This document shows, in pieces, positions 52,132 to 61,872 of a stretch of 64,000 nucleotides of DNA. The translations under genes and the position numbers were made by a program. The notes beneath the pieces were generated by a model. The model searched no databases. It saw only the letters and a list, made by a program, of their open reading frames with translations, and was not told the DNA's origin. Positions within the stretch are counted from its first letter, which is position 1, and each line of letters opens with the position of its first letter. Source of the stretch: Dipteronia dyeriana (lineage: Eukaryota > Streptophyta > Magnoliopsida > Sapindales > Sapindaceae); the NCBI GenBank assembly GCA_032871835.1, contig CM065299.1, positions 47,504,706 through 47,568,705 of the forward strand, in the 5' to 3' direction.

Positions 52132-52630
52132 TAGACTAAAACAATGTTGTAGTGTAACTTAGTCTAAACAAATGATGTCGTGTAAAAGTAGAGTCTTACT
52201 CTTGTTTGCATGTTGGTAACGAAAGGGAATCGATATGTATGGATTGATTTGAGTGAAAGAGCATTGTAGCTCCAGATTAGGTTTCAGTATATTGTTCATG
52301 TGCTTAATAGGTCTTTGACCAAAGACAAATTTTCTCACTCCATGATTTTGGTTGAGTGATGATAATGGATTTCAGTTTTCCTTAACTAACAAATGATTCG
52401 TAATAATATATTATTTGGTTTTTTAATTCCTTAATCAAGAGAGCTAGCCTTGAATCCGTGTTGAATGGTGCTTAAATGTTAATAATCAGCGTGACTAGTT
52501 TGTGTGTTTGGTGAACTTATTTACCTATTACAACCACTATCTTACATCTCTCCGAGCCATATTTATATTCGTAGCTAGAGTGTTTTTCCTTTAGGAGAAG
52601 GCTAATTTATATTGCTTTGTAGTTTAATTG
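52132..52630. other. Non-satellite, probably decayed LTR sequence
   Basis: AT-rich, no reading frame of note. TTTATATTGCTTTGTAGTTT near its end resembles TTTACATTGCTTTGTAGTGT at 53988 and TTTACATCGCTTTCAATTAC near 54165. These look like repeated motifs within one older LTR that was split by the insertion at 52631-53973. A gypsy/Athila-type LTR is a guess from general appearance. Confidence 0.35.
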
Positions 52631-53973
52631 TGACAATAACCCTAAAAACGTGTGTGTATCTAACCTAGAGGGGGGAGGGGGGGTGAATAGGTTTTAATCA
52701 AGTTAATTACCAATTTTTTTTAATATTCAATATTCAAAATTCACCCAATAAAACAAACATACAACATCAAGCGTAAAGTGCGGAAATATAAATAACACAA
52801 GATGTATACGTGGAAACCCTCCAAATGGAAAAAACCACGGGCTGTTAAGTGCGCCACACTCGGTCATAGAAAACCACTATATGAATAAAAGGTTACACCC
52901 TCAAGTGATACTCGGACTCTCACTCTCAAGATGGGTTCTTTGAGCTCTAAGAAGGCAAGAAAGAAGAAGAGAACATATATAAAGAAGACCTACACAAAAC
53001 AGCATCGTTTTGGACTTGGGAGACAAAGTCCCGCATGACCGTTGTGCATGCCGCAGCATAGGCAAGTGTCCAGACCGAGGTCTGTGCAGCAAGGCATGGC
53101 TGGACATTACCGCTACCTAGGTCGATGGATAGGTATGGCACCAATAGCGGTCTAGGCCGCGGTACACGCCAGACAGCACAACAGCTCAAGCTTCGAGCGA
53201 CTCAAAACATGACCAAAAGACATCCAAACCTTTCGTATAATATACTGTTGGAAATGTATGGAAGTCTAATTTCTACTCCAATTTAAAACACATGATTTGG
53301 ATGTCTGTAGAAAATGTTATGGTCAGTTTAGTGACCAAAGGTCAGAAACGGACAACAACAGAGATACCTTGTTTTTATGGTCACTTTGGAGATTTCAAAA
53401 CCAATCCAAACGGTCATAAAATATTATAGAAATTTACTGTTGGAAAGGTGTGGGTGTCTAGTTTGTATATAAATTTTCAAAACTCATTTTGAATCATTTT
53501 ATAAAAAGATATGGTCACAAGACCATATAAAGGTCAGTTTTGAAAAACATTAAATCATTGAAATACACTCTTTTGAAACTAGACACCTTACTCAATATAA
53601 CCAAACCAAGAGAAGAATGAGATCTTCTCATATGGTCACTCAACGTGCTAAAACAAGCACACCACCATGCAAGCGTAAACACAACACAATACCACACTTA
53701 AATCTATCGATGAAGTGCAAGTGTGATTGTGATGAGATGCACACATATAAACAATATCAACACAAATGCAAGATCAACAAAGCATGCATGAGGTGTGTGT
53801 GTGCACCTAAACTCTTCAAGAGGCATAGTCAAGTGAATATACCTTTTGCTCTTGAAGTCATGGAGATTCTTGGAAGCTTGCAAATGAGGACCTAAGCTAC
53901 CCATTACATAATCATCCCCAATGTGGTGTGGTTTGTCATGAAATAAGTCAATCATAAAATCAAGGTCCTTACA
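52631..53973 (-). mobile_element. Second LTR of the solo-LTR family, diverged and shorter
   Basis: Starts TGACAATAACCC and soon has CTAACCTAGAGGGGGGAGGGG with GGGTGAATAGGTT, matching 41150-41185. It then has ACACAAGATGTATACGTGG and CCTCCAAATGG (near 52800) matching 41425-41455, a GC-rich island (53030-53180) at the equivalent place, and a tail with GTGTGTGTGCACC and CTTGAAG like 43550-43690. It ends at CCTTACA. Flanks AATTG (52626-52630) and AATGG (53974-53978) may be a target duplication with one mismatch. At 1343 bp it is about half the length of the other copy. No coding content; reading frames of 60-92 codons here have no recognisable motif. Confidence 0.65.
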
Positions 53974-54345
53974 AATGGTTTTCCCTTTTTACATTGCTTT
54001 GTAGTGTAATTGATTTTCATGTATTTAGAATTAGAAAGGCAAGCACCCGGATACATTTCTATCCTTAGTGTAATTTAATTTAGTTTAGTTTAAACACACC
54101 CCACTCACCATCTATAATATGCATACGCTTTACACACACCATTCTCACCACTTTCATGTTTTATTTACATCGCTTTCAATTACGCGTTAGCTAAAGACAG
54201 TTAAATACCACCTTCTTATGGGAACGACCTATGCTTACATGCTATTCTAGTCTTATGAGTCATTGCATTTGTGAAGTAGTTTAAATTAGAAGAAATATCT
54301 TTTTTGTCTGATGAAAACAACCGCTCGATAACTAGCTAAGTAACA
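53974..54345. other. Decayed LTR-like sequence upstream of gypsy pol
   Basis: AT-rich and non-coding. GGGAACGACCTATGCTTACATG resembles a motif common near the ends of some gypsy LTRs (recognised from general knowledge, not aligned). Probably the other half of the sequence at 52132-52630. No gene seen. Confidence 0.35.
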
Positions 54346-54600
54346 AGTGGAGCAGGAACTGTTCTGATCGATCTAGAGAAGGCCGAGTGTTGCCATTGCT
54401 TCATATTCAAATTCAGTACCACCAATAACGAGGCTAAATATGAAGCCTTGATAGCCGGAATGAGGGTGGCCATGGAGCTTAGAGCAGATTACCTTCATGT
54501 TAAGAGTGACTCACAACTGGTGGTCAGCCAAATAATTGGGAAATACCAAGCGAAGGGAGAAAATTTTGTGGCCTATCTTGAAAGGGTTCAAAAAACATGA
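54346..54600 (+). pseudogene. Ty3/gypsy (Tat-type) additional RNase H fragment
   Basis: An 85-codon open stretch beginning SGAGTVLIDLEKAE, then TTNNEAKYEALIAGMRVAME, VKSDSQLVVSQIIGKYQAKG and AYLERVQK before a stop. The NNEA-YEA Glu and SDSQLV Asp are the conserved acidic residues of the extra, plant-type RNase H. Among gypsy elements this domain between the ordinary RNase H and integrase marks the Tat/Ogre/Retand group. Reverse transcriptase and gag are not present upstream, so the element is 5'-truncated. Downstream to about 54780, a frameshifted linker still shows DILAKIV-like sequence before the integrase starts. Confidence 0.85.
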
Positions 54601-54779
54601 CCCGGTTCATGGGAGTCAAGATAGAGCAGATACTGATGAAGTAAAACCATCGGGTAGATATCCTAGCCAAGATAGTTACAAACGGAGGATAGGCGCACCG
54701 AAAAGAGGTACTATTCCAATTGATTTCCCAATCAAGCAGAGCCGAGAGAAAGGAGGTTACCCAGTAGATCGACGTCCCT

Positions 54780-55958
54780 GTTCGATGGATCCAATAATGG
54801 AATACCTCCAAGATTAGTGACGCGATACTGCCTGATAGAAGGGTACCTCTACCTCAAGGGAAGTTTCATCCCCCTACTTATATGCCTGTACCCTGATAAC
54901 GTATCGGTCTGGGCACTTAGAGAGGTACACTTAGGAGACCGTGCGAACCATATAAAGGGAGAAACGCTGGCCTACCAGGTGTATTGTATGGGTTACTTCT
55001 AGCCCACCTTGCACCACCATTTTCTTGTGAACCATGCCAGAATACAGCTAAACTAAAATATCTTCCACCAGGATGACTCTCCTCTAGTAGCTCACCTTAC
55101 TCGTTCTCCATCTGAGGGGTAGATCTATCGAACTGCTCCCAACCATACCTAGTCAAGTGAAACATGCAACAGTAGCTATCAACTACTTTACCAGGTGGGT
55201 TGAAACAGAATCCCTCTCCAAGATAATAGAGGAAAACACAACAAAATTAATCAAAAAGAATGTGGTCTGCAGGTTCGGTACCCCGATGACCATTATCACC
55301 GATCTAGATTAGCAGTTTATTAATGCGAAATTTTGGGATTTTTATGTATAATTAGAAATCGAGCTCCGTTTTTGCTTAAGTGGCATACCCCTAGACAAAT
55401 TAACTGGTCAAGGCCATAAACAAGACAATCAAGAAGCTCATAGAGAAAAAGCTTCAACAAAAGAAGGGGAATTGGGCAGAGGATCTTCCAAAGGTGTTAT
55501 GGGCCTACCGTACCACAAAGAGGACCGCTACTGAAGAGACCCACTACTCCCTGGCTTTCGAGGTATAAGCATTCTTTCCAATCGAACATAAACTGACTTC
55601 CTTTAGAGTTCAACATTTTGAACTATAAGGTAATAAAGTCAAGTTGAGGGCTAACCTGGACCTCCTAGAAGAGAAGCAAGACAAAGTGACCGAGAGAGTA
55701 GTAGTTTACCAGAGTCAGATCACCTGGTACTTCAATAAGAAAGTCAGGAGTCATAACTTCAAGGAAGAGGACTTTGTCCTCGAAAAGGTAACCTATAACA
55801 TCTGGAAGAGATCTGATAGGCTACTAGTACCAAACTGGGAAGACCCCTATCTAGTTAAAATGGTAGTCCGTAGCAGGGCCTACAAGCTGAAAGATATATG
55901 AGGACATCCCATTGACTATACCTGGAATGTTGATCACCTTAAAATATTCTACCCATAG
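54780..55958 (+). pseudogene. Ty3/gypsy (Tat-type) integrase relic and Pol C-terminus
   Basis: Segments in order, with frame changes and stops between them: SMDPIMEYLQD; RYCLIEGYLYLKGSFIPLL and LREVHLGDRANHIKGE (54817-55002), the HHCC-type N-terminal region; VAINYFTRWVETESLSKI (about 55175), where the first catalytic Asp is replaced by Asn (canonical VAVDYFTKW); ITDLD-QF (55290-55320) with the second Asp; VKAINKTIKKLIEKKLQQ (from 55404), where the third catalytic Glu is replaced by Lys (canonical VEAVNKTIKK); LPKVLWAYRTTKRTATEET; RVQHFEL; then RANLDLLEEKQDKVTERV and NWEDPYLV (55644-55901) and DYTWNVDHLKIFYP ending at a stop at 55956. A dead integrase of clear family. Confidence 0.9.
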
Positions 55959-56160
55959 AAGAACCGGGAACTCGTGTGGTCATCGACTGGTACCACCCTA
56001 GGTAGATACCATCTAGTACTAGTATTGCCTAAAATATGTAACGTCAATTGAATATTCAATAAAGAAGTATCTATTTTTCCTTCTACACCTTCCAACTTGA
56101 CTACATTTTATCATCATGGTAGTTCACCATGATTACCTTGGACAGGGTTTACCCCTCTCC
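55959..56160. other. Gypsy 3' non-coding segment
   Basis: Short non-coding stretch between the Pol stop and the tandem repeats. It includes AATAAAG near 56060. No gene seen. Confidence 0.5.
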
Positions 56161-56480
56161 AGGAAAGGTCTGGTTCATCAAATGCATAGTTGCCTACCAG
56201 ACCAAGGTTGCTAAGTTGTGGCTCTGGTTGCCCGTCACTTCCTCAAGACCAGGACAACCAAATGGCCCTCCTGGTAACTTGGCCAGAACCTAATCTCCCA
56301 ATGAAGGGTCTAGTTCATAAAAGGCATATCTATCTACGAGACCAAAGTAGGAAAGTTATGGCCTTGGTTGCTCATCACTTCCTTAAGACCAGAACAGCCA
56401 AATGGCATCCCAAATGCCTTGGCCGGAACCCAATCTCGCTAGGAAGGATATGGTATATAATGGCATAGTTGCCTAACATT
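56161..56480 (+). repeat. 140-bp tandem repeat (2.3 copies) in the gypsy 3' region
   Basis: Units begin at 56161 (AGGAAAGGTCTGGTTCAT), 56300 (AATGAAGGGTCTAGTTCAT) and 56441 (AGGAAGGATATGG, partial), periods of 139 and 141. Shared inner landmarks include CACTTCCTCAAGACCAG, CCAAATGGC and CTTGGCCAGAACC. The frame of 92 codons across it is a product of the repeat. Tandem repeats between pol and the 3' LTR are known in Tat/Ogre-type elements. Confidence 0.88.
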
Positions 56481-57121
56481 ATCAGTTTTTCCTAAGTAGT
56501 AGGGCTCCTAGAGAAAGAGTGTTAGGTACCAATATACACATATTTATTTATTGAAGAAGTACCAGGATTCCATTTATATAGGAATGCCTGGTACCTTGAT
56601 TCACGTATATATACATATAGGTAACTGTGTTTCTCACCTAAGTACAGAAATTCCTGAAAATAAGAATACCCAGTATCTAAACCCTTTTGAACGTGTTTTC
56701 ACCTAAGTACAAGGATTCCCATAGTAGGAATACCTGGCACCTTGATTCTCCAATATGAGACAATCGGTTGTTAAGGATGTTTTTCAGGAAAATTGCCGAG
56801 ATTTAAGACCTAAGTACTAGGAGATCATGGTACCAGATATCAGTTGCACCTTATAATTATTGTTATCAAATTTTAACGATTTTTGTGTTACCAGGTAATT
56901 TTTAAGACAGGTATAAGCAGAGGACTACTTCTTAGATAAAAAACATAGCATAGTTAGAGGAATAAAAATTCAACTAGAGAATTAGAGTGGAAGTTAACCG
57001 GGTATACATTGAAAGAAGAAGAACATTTCATTTCTCAAATTGAAGTGCCCATCCCCCACTTTCGGGCTATATATAGGTTAAAGAAAACTAAAACAAAATC
57101 TATAAAGAAGAAAACTCTGAA
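56481..57121. repeat. Degenerate dispersed motifs, gypsy 3' region
   Basis: Three loosely similar segments with AAGTACCAGGATTCC and GGAATGCCTGGTACCTTGATT-like sequence near 56545, 56640 and 56706. The rest of the stretch to 57121 holds no gene or recognisable motif. Confidence 0.5.
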
Positions 57122-57334
57122 TCATGTGACCTCTTTCTGGTTAACTCCATCTACTCCTTCTTCAACTCCTTGATCAGCCTCCCACGTAGAAATAACTCCT
57201 TCCTCCATGGTTCCAGCTATCGGGTCAATAGAGGCCACACCTTCTGCCTGTATTGGAACCTCAAGATCAACCTACATCAGGGCTAGATCAACCTGAATGT
57301 CCCCCACCTCAGCTAGAACAGTCTGGCTCTCTCC
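57122..57334 (-). pseudogene. Antisense reading frame of the gypsy element, C-terminal remnant
   Basis: Read on the minus strand, 71 codons from the copia insertion edge to a TGA at 57122-57124, with one internal TAG (57272-57274). The product is strongly acidic and rich in Glu, Val and Gly (EVGDIQVDLALM before the stop; IDPIAGTMEEGVISTWEADQ after it). It lies downstream of pol on the opposite strand. Tat-group elements such as Grande, RIRE2 and Retand are known to carry an antisense gene in this place, so I infer this is its C-terminal end. The N-terminal part would lie beyond the copia insertion, outside the window. I see no identifiable domain in what remains, and chance openness is the alternative. 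Confidence 0.5.
57330..57334. repeat. Presumed left target site (TCTCC) of copia copy 2
   Basis: The five bases before the TGTTGG terminus. The partner copy would lie beyond the window, so this is unverified. Confidence 0.4.
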
Positions 57335-58781
57335 TGTTGGGGTTTATGCCCTAAAGATGTAATTTATAAATGGATTTATGAAATAAATAAAAAGAAAAGT
57401 TTAATTAATTCTTATTGTGTTGTTTATTTTATAACTTATGCATATATATATTTAACATTCAAGATTGCCAGATGTAATCTCGAACTATGTATATGAGTGT
57501 CATATACAGATGGATATAGTAAGAGACGTTTAATCTAAAGAGTCCATAGATAGCAAATAAAGCTGGGTACTTTATTTATGGTTAATCTATAGCTGCGGTC
57601 CAATCCCTAATGTACAGTGATTCTATCCTGAATCATTCATATAAGATATGGGAATGGAGGCACCTTGTATAATGTGATCATATAGGACCGGGCCATGATC
57701 TATATAAATCTCTCACCAAGATCTGTATACCGCTGAGATTCATATATATCAACTAATGATGGCTATATGTGGGTGATCTTAATCCTGAGTGTCTTATCGA
57801 CTCCTTCAGGTTAGATCGTGGTCTTTAATATACCATGGGTGAGGTCGGATGCAGTTCCCAATCAATATACTCTGTATGTTGGGATTACGGTTTGGCTTGT
57901 AGTTGGGAAGGCTTGTACAGAATAGTGGAATTCACTCCTTCTTAAGAGAAGTAGATGGTAGTTCCCTTAAGGGTTGATTTAGGGCTTGGACAATATGAGC
58001 GCTCTCCTAATTCCGTGAGGAAATATGATTTATTGTCCATTAGAGAATTAATGGTACTTACAGGATATATGTAATTAGAGGGGTATAACAGACATTATAA
58101 CCTAGATCTAATTATGAACTACTGTAGAGGATCACACCATATGTAATAGCTATATCGATGGACACAGAGTTGTATAGGTCTGTGTAAAAGTATCTGTAGT
58201 TGAGAGAATGCAGCTTCAGATTTTTAGTGGAATAACACTGGAGTTAATAATCAAACAATATTAATTAAAGAGTTTAATTAGTGATTCAGAGGATTATTGG
58301 AGCTCAAAATACTGTGGATCCGTTAGGTCCCTTTGCTAGCCTGATTGATTAAGGTAACAAAGGTCGCTGCTAACTAATTGGATTTTCCAATTAATTGTGT
58401 TACGAAAGTGACACGTGTTTATTCGGGAATTAATTGAATAATGAGATTATTTAATTAATTAGTGTTAATAGTTAAATTAATTAAATAATTAGATTATTAA
58501 ATTATATTGAAAATTATGAATTATTAATTGGAGGGTTTTAGTTGATATATGGATTTAAGTGAATATAAAATAATAGGATTATTTTATTTTTACTAAATCA
58601 TTTATCTAAGTATTTGAATTTAACTTTAAATTTAAAATACTTATTATTACTTTTAATGTATTAGATATATTTGAAAAGGATAATTAAAAAATATATATCA
58701 AATAATAACAAAAGAGATTGCTTTGGTTGCAAGTTGGTGTGTACATATATATAAATGTTTGTATAGGATACAAACAAGGAC

Positions 58782-58827
<46 letters not shown>

Positions 58828-59362
58828 AGTGCAGGCATAAGGGAAAAATTGAGAAAAAAAAAGTTGATTTTGTTTTTTGTTTTTTGGGTGTGTACCTGAT
58901 ACAAACGCAAAAAAGAAAAAAAAAAGGCATAAGTTTTGCAGGAGATGCATTTATGTGTGCATGAAATCAATACACCAAATTGATAAGAAAGAGTTTCTTC
59001 AAGTATTTCTCTACATCCTCCATTCAAGTTCCTGAGACCGTGACGCGCCCACACGCAGTTACCAGTGCCAGGAAGATCGAGTGGTTCAGACAGGAGCACA
59101 TCATAAAGTGAAGAAGTCTTCAAACGTTGGTAAGAGTGATTCAAACAGGAACATATTATAAAGTGAAGGAGCCTCCAAACATTGGTAAGATTTTCTTCTT
59201 CTGATTATTTTGATTATAATTTCCTGTGTTTACATATTTTATGTATTAGTTCCTAAAAATAATTACGATCCCAAGTTCACTAGTCCCAGATACAGATTAT
59301 GATCTGTATTAAAAAATTTGGAAGCTAGTTCCGTTGCGTAACCGGTGAACGGGGTTCCTACA
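57335..59362 (+). repeat. 5' LTR of copia copy 2
   Basis: A 2028-bp LTR from TGTTGGGGTTTATGCCC to GGGGTTCCTACA, homologous to both LTRs of copy 1 read in reverse. Its final bases are CTACA where copy 1 has CAACA. Contains (AT)20 at 58785-58824. No coding content; the reading frames near 58661-59144 are translations of AT runs. Confidence 0.93.
58785..58824. repeat. (AT)20 microsatellite in the LTR
   Basis: Uninterrupted AT dinucleotides at the position equivalent to the AT tracts of copy 1. Confidence 0.95.
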
Positions 59363-59364
59363 GA

Positions 59365-59377
59365 TGGTATCAAAGCC
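59365..59377 (+). promoter_or_regulatory. Primer-binding site, copia copy 2
   Basis: TGGTATCAAAGCC, one mismatch to the initiator-Met tRNA complement TGGTATCAGAGCC found in copy 1. It starts two bases after the LTR edge, as in copy 1. Confidence 0.92.
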
Positions 59378-61138
59378 TATTTATTTTTCAAAATAGAAAA
59401 CTATTTTCGATGCTCCTGTATGTATGAATGTATAGGCACCGTCTTTATGATTGTATGAATGTTTATAATTGAATTGTTTAATGTAAACATGGTTGATCGT
59501 AAATTTTTATGGTACTGTGGATTTAGGGTTTATGGGTTGTATAATTTTTATTTTATTTGTTTTTACTGTTATTGTATTGTAAATAAATATAATTGTAACC
59601 TGTAAACGAAGAACAGGAAACGCGGTACTGTTTACAGGCACTGTTTACAGGCACTGTTCATGTGGTATTGTTCATGGCACTGTTCACGCGGGGGGGGGGG
59701 GGGGGGGGGGGGGGGGTGGGGGGGACTGTTCACATCTGATACTGTTCATAGGCACTGTTCACGGTAGGCACTATTCAGGCGTACTATTCATATGGTACTA
59801 TTCACATCTTGCACGGTTCCGTTGGCAAGTGTTGCCTAGTGTGTTCCCTATAGATTTCCCATTTCGGATTCATAAGATGAATTGGAGTGATCTGAAGAGA
59901 CTGGAAGTATCTGAAGTTACTAAAAGACCAATGAATGCCTTGGGAATTTTTTTTGTAATTTTAGATTCCAAATTTTTAGGTTAAATAATCCACAGTACTC
60001 GGTCAATTCATATATGCTTTATATTATGTGATGATAAAATCATTGTCATGCATACATATGTCATTTAGATTAGATGTGCCTACACAAATATATTTGATAT
60101 GTCATACATGCATCATAACCTGATATTTTATGTATTTTTTTTAATATAATTAAGATGAGCAATATACATAATTGACTATGAATAATGAGATTAGTTTTTA
60201 ATGGTTAGAAAACTTGGTAATTCTCATTAATATTAATCTAGTTATTAAAGAGTTTAATAAGTTAGATTAATAGGGTCATTTATTGTAATTAGGATTAATA
60301 AGATTAATTACCCAATTATAAATGAACCGAATAAAGTGTTAGAGTTTTAATTGTTAAAACTTGGTAAACACTATTATAATAATCTGACCTTCGTAAATAG
60401 TTTACTGAATCTTAGACTGTTCACTAATAGAATAGATTTTTAAATGTTAAAAATCATAAATAATTTATTAGTTAATTAGAATTTGGTTCTAATTTGTTAA
60501 TGCACTAGATAACTTGATTAAAGTTAGTCGTTTAATCCTGTAGAGTCTAGGTGCATTAACGGTTTATAAAAAACCTTATTTTTAAAATAGTGAGTGAGAG
60601 ACGGATATATGATATATATATCCCGCGGTCTCCATCATTAGTTCAACACCGTGAGATCCAAGAGGGGCCTCGTGACGGTTTTTCTTTCATCTTCCCTAAG
60701 GAGGGCTTCCACAAAGGTCAATACCAATGTTGACTTCCTAACAGATAGGATTTCTAAGGGTAATTCGGGATTGACGCTAAGACAACAATTCTCAAGTAAA
60801 GCTCGTGAGATCTGAAATGGTAGGTTACCCTCACGAAGGTTTTGATTAAGTTTGTTAATTAAAAACCTGATTGAATGAACGATGGTTGAATGATATGGAA
60901 TAATAGTTATTCTAGAATATCATTAGATTGAGAATGTCTCGGTCCAACATGCAAAGACTTGACCGACCCTAAGGCGGCACTTCTTTATGGTATGTTGGAT
61001 TATCGTGGTCTAGTAACTAGTTTTAGGGTAGTTCTAGTTCGTTAAACATCTGCATGCATCCTGTTTAAATTTATGCCAAAGCACTCGCACTTGTTTTAAA
61101 TAAATGACTGAATATATGTTTTATTTATTTAAACTATA
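59378..61138 (+). other. Untranslated leader of copia copy 2
   Basis: About 1.76 kb, homologous to the copy 1 leader but with roughly 260 extra bases (about 59600-59860) that contain the CACTGTTCA repeats and G-run listed separately. No gene seen. Confidence 0.75.
59622..59815 (+). repeat. Degenerate CACTGTTCA repeat cluster with a 27-base G run
   Basis: About ten variants of GGCACTGTTCA (some TACTGTTCAT, CACTATTCA) follow one another. In the middle lies an unbroken run of 27 G (59690-59716), one T, then 7 G. The cluster is absent from copy 1. The G run could form quadruplexes, or its length may be an assembly error. Confidence 0.85.
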
Positions 61139-61872
61139 ATTTCTTCTTCATTACTTCAAATCGTCGCAAATGACATATTAACTAGTGATAACTATACTAA
61201 ATGAAAACTTAACATTAATGCAATATTGGTCACCAAAGACCTTAAGTTTATGCTTACGGAGGAATGTCCTCCAACGCCTACTGCCAATGCCACACAAACT
61301 GTTCGTGAGGCATACGAGCTATGGGTCTCATCTGATGAGAAGGCCCTAACATATCTGTTGGCTTCTATGACAGATGTGCTTATCACAAAGCATGAAGCAA
61401 TGAATTCAGCATTCGAAGTCATAGAGTCATTACAAGCTATGTTCGGGCAGCTTTCTGAGCAAAAGCGACATGAAGCTATTCGTTCCGCTATGCTTGCTCA
61501 TATGAAGGAAGGTACATCAGTTCGGGAACGTGTATAGATCATGATGTCATACTTTAACAAGGCAGAAGTCAATGGCGGGACCATTAACGAACCCAGTCAA
61601 GTGGTAATCATACTGATGACTCTTTTGAAGAGTTTCGATCAGTTTAAGAGTAACTACGAGATGAACATGTTAAGGTTCAATCTCACACAGTTGCTCAATG
61701 AGCTCACTACCTTTGAGTCCACGACTAAGGACAACAAGAGCAAGACTGGTGAGGCAAATGTTGCCGAACCACCTTACTCTAATAATCAGAAGAGAAAGAG
61801 GTCTATTGGGAAAGAGAAGGGTAAGCTCAAACCCAAGAAATCCCAAAGTAAGAAGAAGTCCAAGAAAAGTAA
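61139..61872 (+). pseudogene. Copia gag (copy 2), start codon lost
   Basis: Aligns with copy 1 from the start: ATT TCT TCT TCA replaces ATG TCT TCT GCA (61139-61141), so the initiator is gone. A Trp codon in NYTKW has become TGA near 61193. The readable part gives KLNINAILVTKDLKFMLTEE, LWVSSDEKALTYLLASMTD, MFGQLSEQKRHEAIRSAM and MKEGTSVRERV. A stop at 61536 is followed by MMSYFNKAEVNGGTI, KSFDQFKSNYEMNMLRFNL and a Lys-rich tail (RKRSIGKEKGKLKPKKSQSK) that leads straight into the protease segment. There is no CCHC knuckle, as in copy 1. Here the frame is intact across the point where copy 1 has its 2-base loss. Confidence 0.92.

Noticed and set aside
52605..54012. A direct repeat of about 25 bp flanking the LTR at 52631-53973 as a long target-site duplication
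   Set aside because: LTR integrases make about 5-bp duplications, and a third related motif occurs near 54165, so these are better read as repeated motifs of an older LTR.
56190..56468. A 92-codon frame in the gypsy 3' region
   Set aside because: It spans the 140-bp tandem repeat; since 139 and 141 are not equivalent in frame the peptide similarity is coincidental and no domain is visible.
58661..59144. Overlapping minus-strand frames with long Ile-Tyr runs
   Set aside because: They translate the (AT)20 microsatellite of the LTR; low complexity with no domain.
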